From NCBI GenBank assembly GCA_900547565.1, contig URHI01000002.1, positions 1 through 64,000 on the forward strand: a stretch of 64,000 nt of DNA, given 5' to 3'. The position numbers and the translations under genes are program-made. The notes beneath the pieces were generated by a model. The model was not told where the DNA came from. It saw only the letters and a program-made list of their open reading frames with translations, and ran no database searches. This document shows, one piece after another, positions 35,524 through 43,453 of the stretch. The DNA comes from an uncultured Eubacteriales bacterium. Its GTDB lineage: Bacteria; Bacillota; Clostridia; Oscillospirales; CAG-272. Positions within the stretch are counted from its first letter, which is position 1. Every line of letters begins with the position of its first letter.

Positions 35524-36251
35524 ATTTTTTCTCCCGTCATGGTTTCATAGGATAGCCGTGCCGCCTCGGTTGATATATTGCAGCCAAGTGAATATAACGG
35601 CACTTTATTTATCAATCTGATAATCGTTTCCACGGCTTTTTTACATTGCGCGGTTCCTTCCGGCTTCAAGGTCTGAGGATACGCCCATCTGAAGGCTTCG
35701 GAGGAGGTAACCATCTCGATGCTGTTATCACGGCTCTGGTGCAGAAAACAGATGCCGGCAATCTCAGCACTACCGTTATAACTCAGATGTTCTTTCCCGT
35801 CAAAAGGACTGCCGTATGCATACGGTATATCTCCCATAAATTTGATAAAAGGTTTATCTCCGTTCAGTATTTTGACCTTTTTGCCGAGAAGCTTGCACCA
35901 TAAATCCGCATGCGTGCTTTTTCCCGTACCCGACGGCGCGGTAAACAGATATGCCTTTTCATCGCAGACAACGGCGCATGAATGGAATAGCACAATACCG
36001 TAATCGGCGGCACGAGAGCAAAATTTCCTTAAAAACGCAAGAGATTCAAGATAATAATCCGGATATATTGCGTCGGATTTTTCTTTTTCGTAATCTATAT
36101 CACCGGTAGTGATGTCAATTTCGATATCAGTTGGGCAGGTGATCAGATAATCTGACAGAAATTTTGTCAGATTAGCATACTTATGAAACACGGACACCTT
36201 CAATCCGGCAAAGCAACAGTCGGTAATGTATTTTTGCATATCAATCCTCAT
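35520..36251 (-). CDS. HPrK/SynE-like P-loop kinase of a peptide-modification cluster
   Basis: 243 residues. Walker A FTAPSGTGKSTHADLW near 103-118, LNGDKPFI (catalytic Asp region) and YGSPFDGKEHLS are the marks of HPr-kinase-like enzymes that sit next to PqqD genes and, in some lasso peptide clusters, phosphorylate a peptide serine. The HPr-binding hexamer parts of true HPrK are missing. Two starts are possible: ATG 36251 directly after a hairpin with no ribosome site, or ATG 36239, which has GAGG 6 bases before it and is slightly preferred by that criterion. Substrate is inferred to be the upstream peptide or lipoprotein. Confidence 0.8.
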   Translation of the reverse strand: MRIDMQKYITDCCFAGLKVSVFHKYANLTKFLSDYLITCPTDIEIDITTGDIDYEKEKSDAIYPDYYLESLAFLRKFCSRAADYGIVLFHSCAVVCDEKAYLFTAPSGTGKSTHADLWCKLLGKKVKILNGDKPFIKFMGDIPYAYGSPFDGKEHLSYNGSAEIAGICFLHQSRDNSIEMVTSSEAFRWAYPQTLKPEGTAQCKKAVETIIRLINKVPLYSLGCNISTEAARLSYETMTGEKI

Positions 36252-36257
36252 TTTTTG

Positions 36258-36286
36258 AAACAGGGCGGGAATCTCCCGCCCTGTTT
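36258..36286 (-). promoter_or_regulatory. Strong intercistronic hairpin between lipoprotein and kinase genes
   Basis: 13-bp perfect stem (AAACAGGGCGGGA / TCCCGCCCTGTTT) with a 3-base loop, starting at the lipoprotein stop codon and ending 7 bases before the first kinase ATG. On the minus strand only TTTC follows, so it probably attenuates rather than ends transcription and protects the upstream mRNA. RiPP operons often have such a hairpin between precursor and enzymes. Confidence 0.65.
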
Positions 36287-36696
36287 TAAAAAGGTATCTT
36301 CGGTAAATATACTTCGCTATTAACAGTTGTTGTTTCCGCCGGAACGGTGGTTTCCGCAGTCACGGGTGTTGTTTCCGGTGGAACTGTGGTCTCCGCAGTC
36401 ACGGGTGTTGTTTCCGGTGGAACGGTGGCTTCTTCTGTCACAGCTGTTGTTTCCGCCGGAACGGTGGTCTCCGGTTGAGAAATTTCCCCGGTTGTTGACG
36501 TTGAATCAAAAGGTATTTTCGGCAATTCAACTTCACTGTTATCCGCGGTATATTCCGATACATCCGATGTCTCCTGCTGATCGCGTATTGAATCATCGGA
36601 TATATCATTGCCGGACTTGGAGCACGATGACACAAAAAGTATTGAAACGGCAACTGTTATTGCAAAAACGGTTATTTTAAATGGAGAATTTTTCAT
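36286..36696 (-). CDS. Repeat lipoprotein with two LPKIPF motifs
   Basis: 136 residues from the ATG at 36696, whose A is the last base of the preceding peptide's TGA (TGATG coupling). Signal sequence with lipobox VSSC near 25. The mature part is disordered: an acidic stretch, SEVELPKIPFD, four 13-residue Thr/Pro/Glu units (type TTVPPETTPVTAE), and an exact C-terminal echo SEVYLPKIPF. The paired motif at both ends of a spacer suggests a binding tag or a modified site. I do not recognise a family. It is translationally tied to the 49-residue peptide and cotranscribed with the kinase, PqqD and nucleotidyltransferase genes, so it may be a substrate, carrier or immunity-type surface partner. Confidence 0.7.
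   Translation of the reverse strand: MKNSPFKITVFAITVAVSILFVSSCSKSGNDISDDSIRDQQETSDVSEYTADNSEVELPKIPFDSTSTTGEISQPETTVPAETTAVTEEATVPPETTPVTAETTVPPETTPVTAETTVPAETTTVNSEVYLPKIPF
36313..36468 (-). repeat. Four 39-bp tandem repeats in the lipoprotein gene
   Basis: Four units of 39 bp code the 13-residue Thr/Pro/Glu repeats; the middle two are nearly identical. Copy number may vary by slippage. Confidence 0.75.
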
Positions 36697-36845
36697 CAAA
36701 ATTCATCAAAAACGCCGCTAAAACCGCCCAAACCGCTTGTGTAAATATCGGTAGAAACAATTTCAAACTCGATAATTTCTATCTCGGGTTGTATAAATTG
36801 TTCTTTCTTGACGATATTATTATGTTCATTGTTCTTGTTTACCAT
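36696..36845 (-). CDS. Small peptide, candidate RiPP-like precursor
   Basis: 49 residues, ATG at 36845, TGA at 36698-36696. Thirteen bases separate it from the upstream 943-residue protein gene, and it shares a base with the next ATG. The sequence has a polar start (MVNKNNEHNN), an amphipathic acidic strand-like part (FIQPEIEIIEFEIVSTDIYT) and a Gly/Ser/Phe-rich end (SGLGGFSGVFDEF). The middle resembles leaders of small Clostridia peptides beside PqqD genes (pattern K/QPEIEV.EFE..D..TSG). Leader residues 12-36 and core 37-49 are inferred. A ribosome site AAGGCAGGG lies 6 bases before the ATG. No cysteines, so a lanthipeptide or sactipeptide is unlikely; Ser, Thr, Asp and Glu are available for modification. 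Confidence 0.65.
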   Translation of the reverse strand: MVNKNNEHNNIVKKEQFIQPEIEIIEFEIVSTDIYTSGLGGFSGVFDEF

Positions 36846-36858
36846 ATTATACCCTGCC

Positions 36859-39690
36859 TTATTTGTTGTTGAATTCTACGGCAGACACACCGTAATTATA
36901 TGCAGCTCTTGCAAGCGCTTTCATAGTGGCATTTTCGCTGTTCTGCATCGCATATACATAAGAGTTAACACTATAGGTGACAATGGCACCTGCAACATCA
37001 TCTGTGTAAATCGTTGCAGTGTAAACTGTATCAAATGCCGTTGCGTATATGCCATCGGTCATTACAGTATATTGGTTCTCACCGGCCGGGGTAAACGAAG
37101 TATAATATACTTCAGCCCCGTCGCCCGCTTTGATACCCACCTTGACATTGGCTGTATCGGCGGCGGTGAATCTGAATATCAACTTATTTACGCTATCAAA
37201 CCAAAGGCTCATACCGGTGAATTTCACCGCGCCGTAATTGTTTGCAACCGTTTTGGCTGTAGACATAAGTTCCGAAAAATCGCTTCCGGTGATGCCGTCG
37301 GATACAAGATCACCCGTGTTATGTCCAATGTAGGTCTGTGCCGCGCCGCCGTAAACGAGCAGGTCTTTGATCAGTTTAACCATAGCGGTGTATTTTTCCT
37401 CGGAATATCCGAGTTCTTCCGCCGTCATGCCGCTCAGAGTTTCAAGATATGTTTTTACCGTATAAGTTTTGATGTTCAATACGGTGCCGCCTTTGATGAT
37501 CTCAGCTGTTATCGTATCGCCGATACACTGCGGTGCAACACCCGTATAAACGAATTTATATGTAGAACCTTCGACCGGCGTTCCCGATACGGTCTTGCTG
37601 ACGCCGTTCATAGTAAAGCGCATTTCCGCATCCTCATAGCCTTCGGGCAGTGTTGCGTAGTAATTGACTGTAATGTCTGTGCCGAGAGATACGCTGACTT
37701 CGGAGAATGCTCCCGCAACGGATTCCAGTATAACGACATCGGAAAACTCCGTGATCTCAAACACAACATATGTGTTGCCGCTTCCGTCATAGATCATGGA
37801 GAATGTTTTTTCGCCGTTTTGTGCTTCTTCGGAACTTTCATGATAGAAGATCTCCAGTGTTCCGTCCTGCTTTTCATGAATGATCTTATACGGGTTCAAG
37901 GAGCCGACAAACAGGGTAACCGTCATCGGAGAACCGTCGAAGTCCTCGTCCGAAAGCGGGAAGGATGTGTCGGTTCCGACAACGTTCATGGTGGGAGAAA
38001 GCGAAACTCTCATACTTCCGCCTTCGTTCTTGCTTTCGTCGGGAGAATATCCCTTGACAGTAACCGCAACATTCACATTCAGTTTTACATCGGTTGAGCC
38101 GGTAATGCGGCTGACATAACTGTCAATCGCACTTTGCTTCATTGCGGAGGTTACGCCGGTAACGGTGGTGCCTGCTTCTGCTTCCGCTCCGCTTTCAGCG
38201 TATTCGGTATAATCGGTCGTTGATTTTCCGTTGATCAGCTGATAACTGACATCGTTTACCGTACCGATGTCAACAAGGCGGTAAAGATATACTTTACCCA
38301 CAGTGCTATATGACTCATTGGAGGAATAGTCGCACATGGTGAATATTTTATCGCCGATTACTTCACCGTTATCTCTGCGGTAGGAGCGGAAGAAGTAATC
38401 CGGATCATATGCGGAGTTTATTTTCACGCTTCCGTCTTCGTTAAGACCGATATAATATCCGTATTTAGCCGAGCCGCTGCTGTATGTATCCCAATAAAAT
38501 GAGCCTTCATAGTCGGGAGCAAGCTCCGCCTGAAGCTTATTGAATGAAGATATGATCCCGTATCTTATTCCGTTTCCCCATTCGGTGCAACCGGCGGCAA
38601 ATCTCAGTTCAAAGTTTGCACATTTCTTAGCGCTTTGAAATGCAATCTTGCCGTCCGTCACGGTCACCGGTGCAGCCGGAAAATCACAACCGTACTGATT
38701 GGTGCCGACTGCCATGGCATAGCTGTCGGAAACAAGAATATATTCGCCGCCCGCGACGATCTCATCTTCCGAGGTGACAAGGGAATATACGGATATATTT
38801 CTTCCGCAACTGTCGCACTTTTTGTCGCCGTCTGCGTCGTCGCATCCGAGTTTCGCCAGCGTATCTGCGCTTGTGTACGTTACACCAAATTCGTCTGCAT
38901 AATAGGAAGTACAATCCGGGCAGAAGTAGTAGGCGTTTGTTCCGGTTTTGTTGCAGGAAGGTGACACCTCTGCATGGTATTCCATATTCGCATGGTCACA
39001 GCATTCATACGTATAGATGCGATACGCGGTAACGAAGGTGTCGGTCGAAGTGAAATCTTCGTAGATTGGGCAGGTTGTAAAATACGGATCATCACCGTTT
39101 TCCGGAATACGCAATGCGATGTCTGCATAATAACCGGAAATGTATGGATTTCCGCTTTCGTCCGTATAGAGGTCCCATTCCTTTGCGCCGCTTTCATCGG
39201 TAACTGTCAGTCCAAGCGACTCACCACGTTTCTTTTCCTCGTTATATACGACGGATTCACCTATATAGGCGTCCTCGCCTGAATAATTGATCCCCGGCAA
39301 TTTCAGTTTTACATAATACGTACTGTCTGTCTGGTTGCGGACGACCGGCGCTACCTTGTCTGCCGGTACACGCAGATAATCATAAAAATCGCCTGCTTCG
39401 GCAGAACCGCCGGTCAGTCTCTCCGCAGGAATCGCCGAGAAGCCATACAGAGCCTCATTATATTCATTGCCCATGACATAAATATGCTCGATTCCTTCTG
39501 AATCGGTATACGACGCGCTGATCAGCTCGTTTCTTTCACCCGGCCAGTATGCCCCTATCGTTTTTGAAAAACGCCTGTACACGGTTCCCGCTTCGGGTTC
39601 TGTTGCCGACGCGCCGAGCGGTAATAAAAGCAGCAACATTACGGTTGCCAGCAGCATTGAGATGACGCGCCTTGAAAACTTGTTTTTCAT
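36859..39690 (-). CDS. Large exported protein with C-terminal SVNSYVYA...LARAAYNYG domain
   Basis: 943 residues. Signal peptide 1-29 (LPLGASA). Residues about 225-300 have Cys pairs (YFCPDC, CDSCGRN) like the H/C-x-x-C repeats of gut Firmicutes surface proteins. Residues 300-480 look like a lectin- or DUF-type beta domain (VTSEDEIVAGGEYILVS). The last 250 residues contain a beta-sandwich and the frequent C-terminal module ending SVNSYVYAMQNSENATMKALARAAYNYG. No sortase motif or anchor helix is seen, so it is released or held by other contacts. First gene of the operon with the peptide and modification enzymes, with a NarL-type promoter upstream. The function is unknown. Confidence 0.8.
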   Translation of the reverse strand: MKNKFSRRVISMLLATVMLLLLLPLGASATEPEAGTVYRRFSKTIGAYWPGERNELISASYTDSEGIEHIYVMGNEYNEALYGFSAIPAERLTGGSAEAGDFYDYLRVPADKVAPVVRNQTDSTYYVKLKLPGINYSGEDAYIGESVVYNEEKKRGESLGLTVTDESGAKEWDLYTDESGNPYISGYYADIALRIPENGDDPYFTTCPIYEDFTSTDTFVTAYRIYTYECCDHANMEYHAEVSPSCNKTGTNAYYFCPDCTSYYADEFGVTYTSADTLAKLGCDDADGDKKCDSCGRNISVYSLVTSEDEIVAGGEYILVSDSYAMAVGTNQYGCDFPAAPVTVTDGKIAFQSAKKCANFELRFAAGCTEWGNGIRYGIISSFNKLQAELAPDYEGSFYWDTYSSGSAKYGYYIGLNEDGSVKINSAYDPDYFFRSYRRDNGEVIGDKIFTMCDYSSNESYSTVGKVYLYRLVDIGTVNDVSYQLINGKSTTDYTEYAESGAEAEAGTTVTGVTSAMKQSAIDSYVSRITGSTDVKLNVNVAVTVKGYSPDESKNEGGSMRVSLSPTMNVVGTDTSFPLSDEDFDGSPMTVTLFVGSLNPYKIIHEKQDGTLEIFYHESSEEAQNGEKTFSMIYDGSGNTYVVFEITEFSDVVILESVAGAFSEVSVSLGTDITVNYYATLPEGYEDAEMRFTMNGVSKTVSGTPVEGSTYKFVYTGVAPQCIGDTITAEIIKGGTVLNIKTYTVKTYLETLSGMTAEELGYSEEKYTAMVKLIKDLLVYGGAAQTYIGHNTGDLVSDGITGSDFSELMSTAKTVANNYGAVKFTGMSLWFDSVNKLIFRFTAADTANVKVGIKAGDGAEVYYTSFTPAGENQYTVMTDGIYATAFDTVYTATIYTDDVAGAIVTYSVNSYVYAMQNSENATMKALARAAYNYGVSAVEFNNK

Positions 39691-39790
39691 CTGTTACCTC
39701 CGATGAATATTTGATTCTTAAAGAGTGTAGGTTAACGCTGTCAGATTAGCGATTGAGATATATACGCAGAATCGCAATTATATTTAGAAT

Positions 39791-39836
39791 ATTATACCTT
39801 ATTTGATCTCAAAATACACTACCCATATGGGTAGTG
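39791..39836 (-). promoter_or_regulatory. Activator-type promoter: TATAAT with a perfect 20-bp palindrome in place of the -35 box
   Basis: Minus strand -10 box TATAAT (39796-39791) with no -35 at the right distance (GTGTAT). Instead CACTACCCATATGGGTAGTG (39817-39836) is centred about 42 bases before the predicted start, the class II activator position. The arms contain TACCCAT, which fits the NarL heptamer TACYYMT as a 7-0-7 inverted repeat. The NarL/LuxR-type regulator is encoded next door (39900-40523). Confidence 0.7.
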
Positions 39837-39849
39837 CGGAAAATTTTTA

Positions 39850-39882
39850 TAAAAAAGCGCCCGGATCTTCATCCGGACGCGC
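39850..39882 (-). terminator. Intrinsic terminator of the signalling operon
   Basis: Minus strand stem GCGTCCGGAT / ATCCGGGCGC (one mismatch) with loop GAAG and a run of six T, 18 bases after the response-regulator stop. It separates the signalling operon from the target promoter. Confidence 0.85.
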
Positions 39883-39899
39883 ATGAATATGTATTTCAA

Positions 39900-40523
39900 T
39901 CAAAAACCGTTGACGATCAGTTTTTTGCTGACCACACCCGCCGCAAGCTTTGTCTTTGAAGTGAACCCCGTTTTGGACAGCATACTGCTGATATGTGCTT
40001 TGACACCGTCGGTTGTTATATTGAGCTTTTCTGCCATTTGTTTATATGTCATACCCTCCACAAGCAATCGCAGTACGCGTATCTCGGCTTCGGAAAACGC
40101 ATAACTGGTCGTATTTCCGAGCTTTACCTCCGGCGCTTTGTCCGGAAAGACCGATTCGCCTGCCATCGTCCGGTCGATCACGGTCATAAGCTCCTCGCAG
40201 CTGACATCCTTGAACCAGATGCTGTCTGCGCCGACTTGCTTCGCACGATCAATATAGCTGTAATCAAGCATGGAGGTCACAATAATTATCTTGATACCGG
40301 GATAATGTGCTTTTATCCTTTTCGCGGCTTCAAAGCCGCTCTCGTCGTTCTCCGTGCAGATATCCATCAGTATCAGATCAATAGAATGTACGGAGCAGCT
40401 CATTTCCGCAAGCCCTGCGTTGGCTATTGATAAAGCAAGCGAATACTTATTGCTTTGATTGATATAGTGTTCCATGCTCTCACGCGCCAGGCGCTGATCT
40501 TCCACGATCATAACTTTTATCAT
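39900..40523 (-). CDS. NarL/LuxR-type response regulator
   Basis: 207 residues. Receiver domain 1-120 with phospho-acceptor D54 (LILMDICTEND), acidic pocket VEDQ, and the T/K switch residues in IIVTSM and IWFKDVS. C-terminal LuxR HTH about 140-200 (FSEAEIRVLRLLVEGMTYKQMAEKLNIT...VKAHISSMLSK). Phosphorylation by the kinase encoded 4 bases upstream (overlapping) would let it dimerise and bind an inverted repeat; the perfect palindrome at 39817-39836 is the natural candidate. Confidence 0.93.
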   Translation of the reverse strand: MIKVMIVEDQRLARESMEHYINQSNKYSLALSIANAGLAEMSCSVHSIDLILMDICTENDESGFEAAKRIKAHYPGIKIIIVTSMLDYSYIDRAKQVGADSIWFKDVSCEELMTVIDRTMAGESVFPDKAPEVKLGNTTSYAFSEAEIRVLRLLVEGMTYKQMAEKLNITTDGVKAHISSMLSKTGFTSKTKLAAGVVSKKLIVNGF

Positions 40524-41491
40524 TGCAATTCCTCCGTGATCTCGGGTACCATAACCGTTAGTTCAAAGCGCGGGTAACTTGTGACTGTCATGCTACCGCC
40601 CGCTTTTTCGATACGCGACCGCAGAGTGGAAAGTCCACCACCCTCTACGATCTCACCGTCCGGCGCATTGCCGTTATTGCGGATGATCGCCGAGCAGAAA
40701 CGGTCACAGCTCTTAAGCTTCACATATAGCTCGGTACTTTTCGCATGGCGCGCCGCATTTGTCACACATTCACGCATTGCGGTTATCAAATGATAAGCCG
40801 AAGCCTTGTTTTGCGGCAGGTTGCCTTCCAAAATGATTCTGATCCCGATCTCATTCGCGGCGTCCTTAAGCTGTGTAAGCGCGTCACGGTCATCGTCGCT
40901 TTCGCTGTCGTGACGAAGCAGATGAACCGCATGTTTCCATGCCGTCAAGTCCAGTTCATCGGTCGGATAATGTCCGGTCAGCAGCCTCCTTGCCGCAATT
41001 ACACTTCGGCCGATGTCGTCGTGGATGCGCATTTTCATATTCAATACTTCTTCTTCGCGGATCAGCGCCGCTACGTTGGCGGAAAGCCGGCGTAAGCGTT
41101 CCCCGACTTGTTGCAGCTGACGGTTCTTTTGCTGCAATTCCGTCTTACGACGATACAACTCAGTTACATCTGATGCTGTAATCTCAGTATAAATGTTTTT
41201 GTACTTATCGGTGATGGTTTTTTCATTGAATTGCCAGATATCGCCGCTGTCCATAACAAACAGCGTTCCTTCACGAACGGCATGCTGCGGTGTGCCGTGC
41301 ATAACCTCGCGCAATTCATCAACCGCTTGCAGATCTCTCCCGGTCAACTCAAAAACAAGCCGGTACATTTGACGGTTACAAAGCGTTACTGCGCCGTTCT
41401 GATTGAAAAAGCAGATCCCGCTCGGAAGGTTATCAAAAGCTTGCTTAGTCATGCGTTTCAGTGAAGGTTGAATTATCCGAAGCGATCTCAT
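40520..41491 (-). CDS. PAS-containing histidine kinase, HisKA_3/NarX-type, soluble
   Basis: 323 residues with no membrane helix. PAS domain about 15-110 (FDNLPSGICFFNQNGAVTLCN), coiled coil 110-145, HisKA_3 box with phospho-acceptor H157 (MRIHDDIGRSVIAARR) and an HATPase domain (MRECVTNAARHA N-box, GGGLSTLRSRIEKAGG G-box). It overlaps both neighbours by 4 bases. Because it lacks a sensor membrane part, input presumably comes from the 7TM protein encoded upstream. Confidence 0.9.
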   Translation of the reverse strand: MRSLRIIQPSLKRMTKQAFDNLPSGICFFNQNGAVTLCNRQMYRLVFELTGRDLQAVDELREVMHGTPQHAVREGTLFVMDSGDIWQFNEKTITDKYKNIYTEITASDVTELYRRKTELQQKNRQLQQVGERLRRLSANVAALIREEEVLNMKMRIHDDIGRSVIAARRLLTGHYPTDELDLTAWKHAVHLLRHDSESDDDRDALTQLKDAANEIGIRIILEGNLPQNKASAYHLITAMRECVTNAARHAKSTELYVKLKSCDRFCSAIIRNNGNAPDGEIVEGGGLSTLRSRIEKAGGSMTVTSYPRFELTVMVPEITEELQ

Positions 41492-43137
41492 TCCGATTCA
41501 CCTCCGATATACGCAGTGATCTGCCATTCGCCGTCCTCATCCTGTGAAACCTTCATAAAGTCGGACGAAAGCCGGTTGACATCAGCATCAGCGTCCGTGT
41601 TCACCGTCATCTGAAGTCCCGCACGCTTTCTTGTAATCAAAACGATGATTGCCTGCATTTTATCAAGTGCGCACTCGACGATATTTTCAAACACATCATA
41701 CAGCTTCATTACACATTCAGCCGGGACAGCTCCATCTATATCCGAGTGAAAGCCGCAGGAAATTCCGTACAACTCCATGTTATCAAGCGATTCCCTGAAT
41801 GTCAGGGCGATCTCTCCGGCATCAAGCAGCGGTTCCTTATCCGCAAGAAGTATCAGGTTGCTTTTTCGTTTGAGATATGCGCCGATCACAACCATTTTTC
41901 CGAGCAGCCTGCGCTTTTCGTCCTCACTTTCCGAAGCGTCAAACCGGTCTGTCAACTCAGTTAAAAGTTTGATCTGCCCCTCTGTCTGCTTCTGGATCAG
42001 GTCGTACAGTCTGTCCTGCTCGGCAACATGTGCTTCTTTGACCTTCAGGGCATATTCCTCGCGGATCAGATCGTTCTCGTCTGCAAGATATTCGTTTGTG
42101 TCGTGAAGCTCATCAAGAACCGCCAGCAGCTCCGAGACATTGTCTGTCCAGAGCACGTGCCCGCCGGAAATTTCCTTTCCGGATAACCTTAGCCCACCGT
42201 CGAGCAGAACACTTCCGTTTTCCGCCTGACGCAGAGTGTCCGGTGTAACATCCACGGCTACGGCAGATGACAATCGGGGGGTGTAATCGTTATCGGTTAC
42301 CCATACACCTGTTGAACATGCGGTCAGAAGTTCTGTGTAGTGTGTGTTTGACTGAATCAAACCACAGGCGATGAAGCTCTCGAAAATGATGATGAACAGC
42401 ACACAGTACGTTATGGTGATGTCGGCGGCATAATACAATACGGCCGGTATCTGCATCGCATATAATGCCGAATACACAATTGCTATCGCCATCGGAATAA
42501 CCGGCATCCACAGATACCGTTTACTCCTCGGGAGCCTGCATTTTACGAGCATGATGGCAAATGCCGCAAGCGTGTTCAGAACGATGTATCCGAAAACAAT
42601 ATAATAACCGAACCCGTAGCTGTACTGATCGTCCGTCCATACTGTCGAATTTGCGGGAAATTCAAAAACATGCATATGCAGATCATTTGTCATTACCATT
42701 GCAAACAGTAAAACAGCCGGAACAAGTAACAGCAATGTTCGCTTAGGAAGCCGATAGAATTCCGGCTTTCCGAGTGAAAGTGCCGCAAATACAGCGAGGA
42801 CCGGGATGAACAAAAGCGGCAGATAGTACAAATACCACATATAGCGTACAACATTCAGGTTCGACTCAATATTATATTTCAAGGTTCTGAATAATAGCCA
42901 TAAAATCATTAAGACAGCGACAGAAGACAGGTATTTCCGCACCTCCACCTGAATGATGCGAGCACGCAAAGATATATACCATGCAGAAAACAGCGATAAA
43001 TAAATGAAACTTCTTATGTATCCGCATACAGCGGGAGTGTATGCACAGATGTGCGGCAACCGGCACAGATATGCTACGATCACCAACAATGAAACTATGA
43101 TAATATTGCGGGCAATATATTTATTCACCTTTATCAT
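41488..43137 (-). CDS. 7TM-type membrane sensor with degenerate kinase-like cytoplasmic part
   Basis: 549 residues from the ATG at 43137, chosen because GGAGGG lies 6 bases before it. Seven or eight hydrophobic helices fill about 5-270 (7TM histidine-kinase N-terminal style), then a short PAS-like stretch (TACSTGVWVTDND), a long coiled coil (330-410, EEYALKVKEAHVAEQDRLYDLI) and a C-terminal region placed like an HATPase domain. No HisKA His box with the usual H-D/E is evident and the ATP motifs look weak, so it may sense a signal at the membrane and pass it to the soluble kinase rather than phosphorylate itself. First gene of the signalling operon. Confidence 0.75.
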   Translation of the reverse strand: MIKVNKYIARNIIIVSLLVIVAYLCRLPHICAYTPAVCGYIRSFIYLSLFSAWYISLRARIIQVEVRKYLSSVAVLMILWLLFRTLKYNIESNLNVVRYMWYLYYLPLLFIPVLAVFAALSLGKPEFYRLPKRTLLLLVPAVLLFAMVMTNDLHMHVFEFPANSTVWTDDQYSYGFGYYIVFGYIVLNTLAAFAIMLVKCRLPRSKRYLWMPVIPMAIAIVYSALYAMQIPAVLYYAADITITYCVLFIIIFESFIACGLIQSNTHYTELLTACSTGVWVTDNDYTPRLSSAVAVDVTPDTLRQAENGSVLLDGGLRLSGKEISGGHVLWTDNVSELLAVLDELHDTNEYLADENDLIREEYALKVKEAHVAEQDRLYDLIQKQTEGQIKLLTELTDRFDASESEDEKRRLLGKMVVIGAYLKRKSNLILLADKEPLLDAGEIALTFRESLDNMELYGISCGFHSDIDGAVPAECVMKLYDVFENIVECALDKMQAIIVLITRKRAGLQMTVNTDADADVNRLSSDFMKVSQDEDGEWQITAYIGGESE

Positions 43138-43295
43138 ACATGCCCTCCGTAATAGCCGCAAAAATAAACTTTATTTTACCTCAAAGCAAAAAAACTTGCT
43201 TGAAAAGCATTTTTGCGAGACCGTCATTGCCGCAGGTGCGCAGAGTGCACACAGGGCGAAGCCCAAAGACTTGCGCATGAAGTCTTTCTGCGGGT

Positions 43296-43324
43296 ATTAT
43301 ATCATAAAATCAGCATTATTTCAA
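43296..43324 (-). promoter_or_regulatory. Promoter of the three-gene signalling operon
   Basis: Minus strand TTGAAA (43324-43319), 17-base spacer, TATAAT (43301-43296). A small stem AAAGACTT/AAGTCTTT (43264-43286) sits in the new transcript just after the start. Confidence 0.7.
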
Positions 43325-43453
43325 GTTAAGGGCTTTAATTATAGGCAAACATAACACATCAGAACAAAAAATCAGGATCATGCCTCCGCACTCCGGCTGA
43401 TTTTCCCTGATGTCGTACAGCCGTTCTGCCGTCACTGTGGCAGAATGCAGGGT

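Noticed and set aside
33782..36845. Classical lasso peptide cluster
   Set aside because: PqqD and HPrK-like genes fit, but no asparagine-synthetase-like cyclase or transglutaminase-like protease is within reach, and the peptide lacks the usual Gly1 and Asp/Glu ring spacing after a Thr at -2 that I could defend.
36808..38097. 429-codon plus-strand open frame
   Set aside because: Antisense to the large exported protein, whose signal peptide and domains are clear; the Cys/His-rich text is a reverse-frame artefact.
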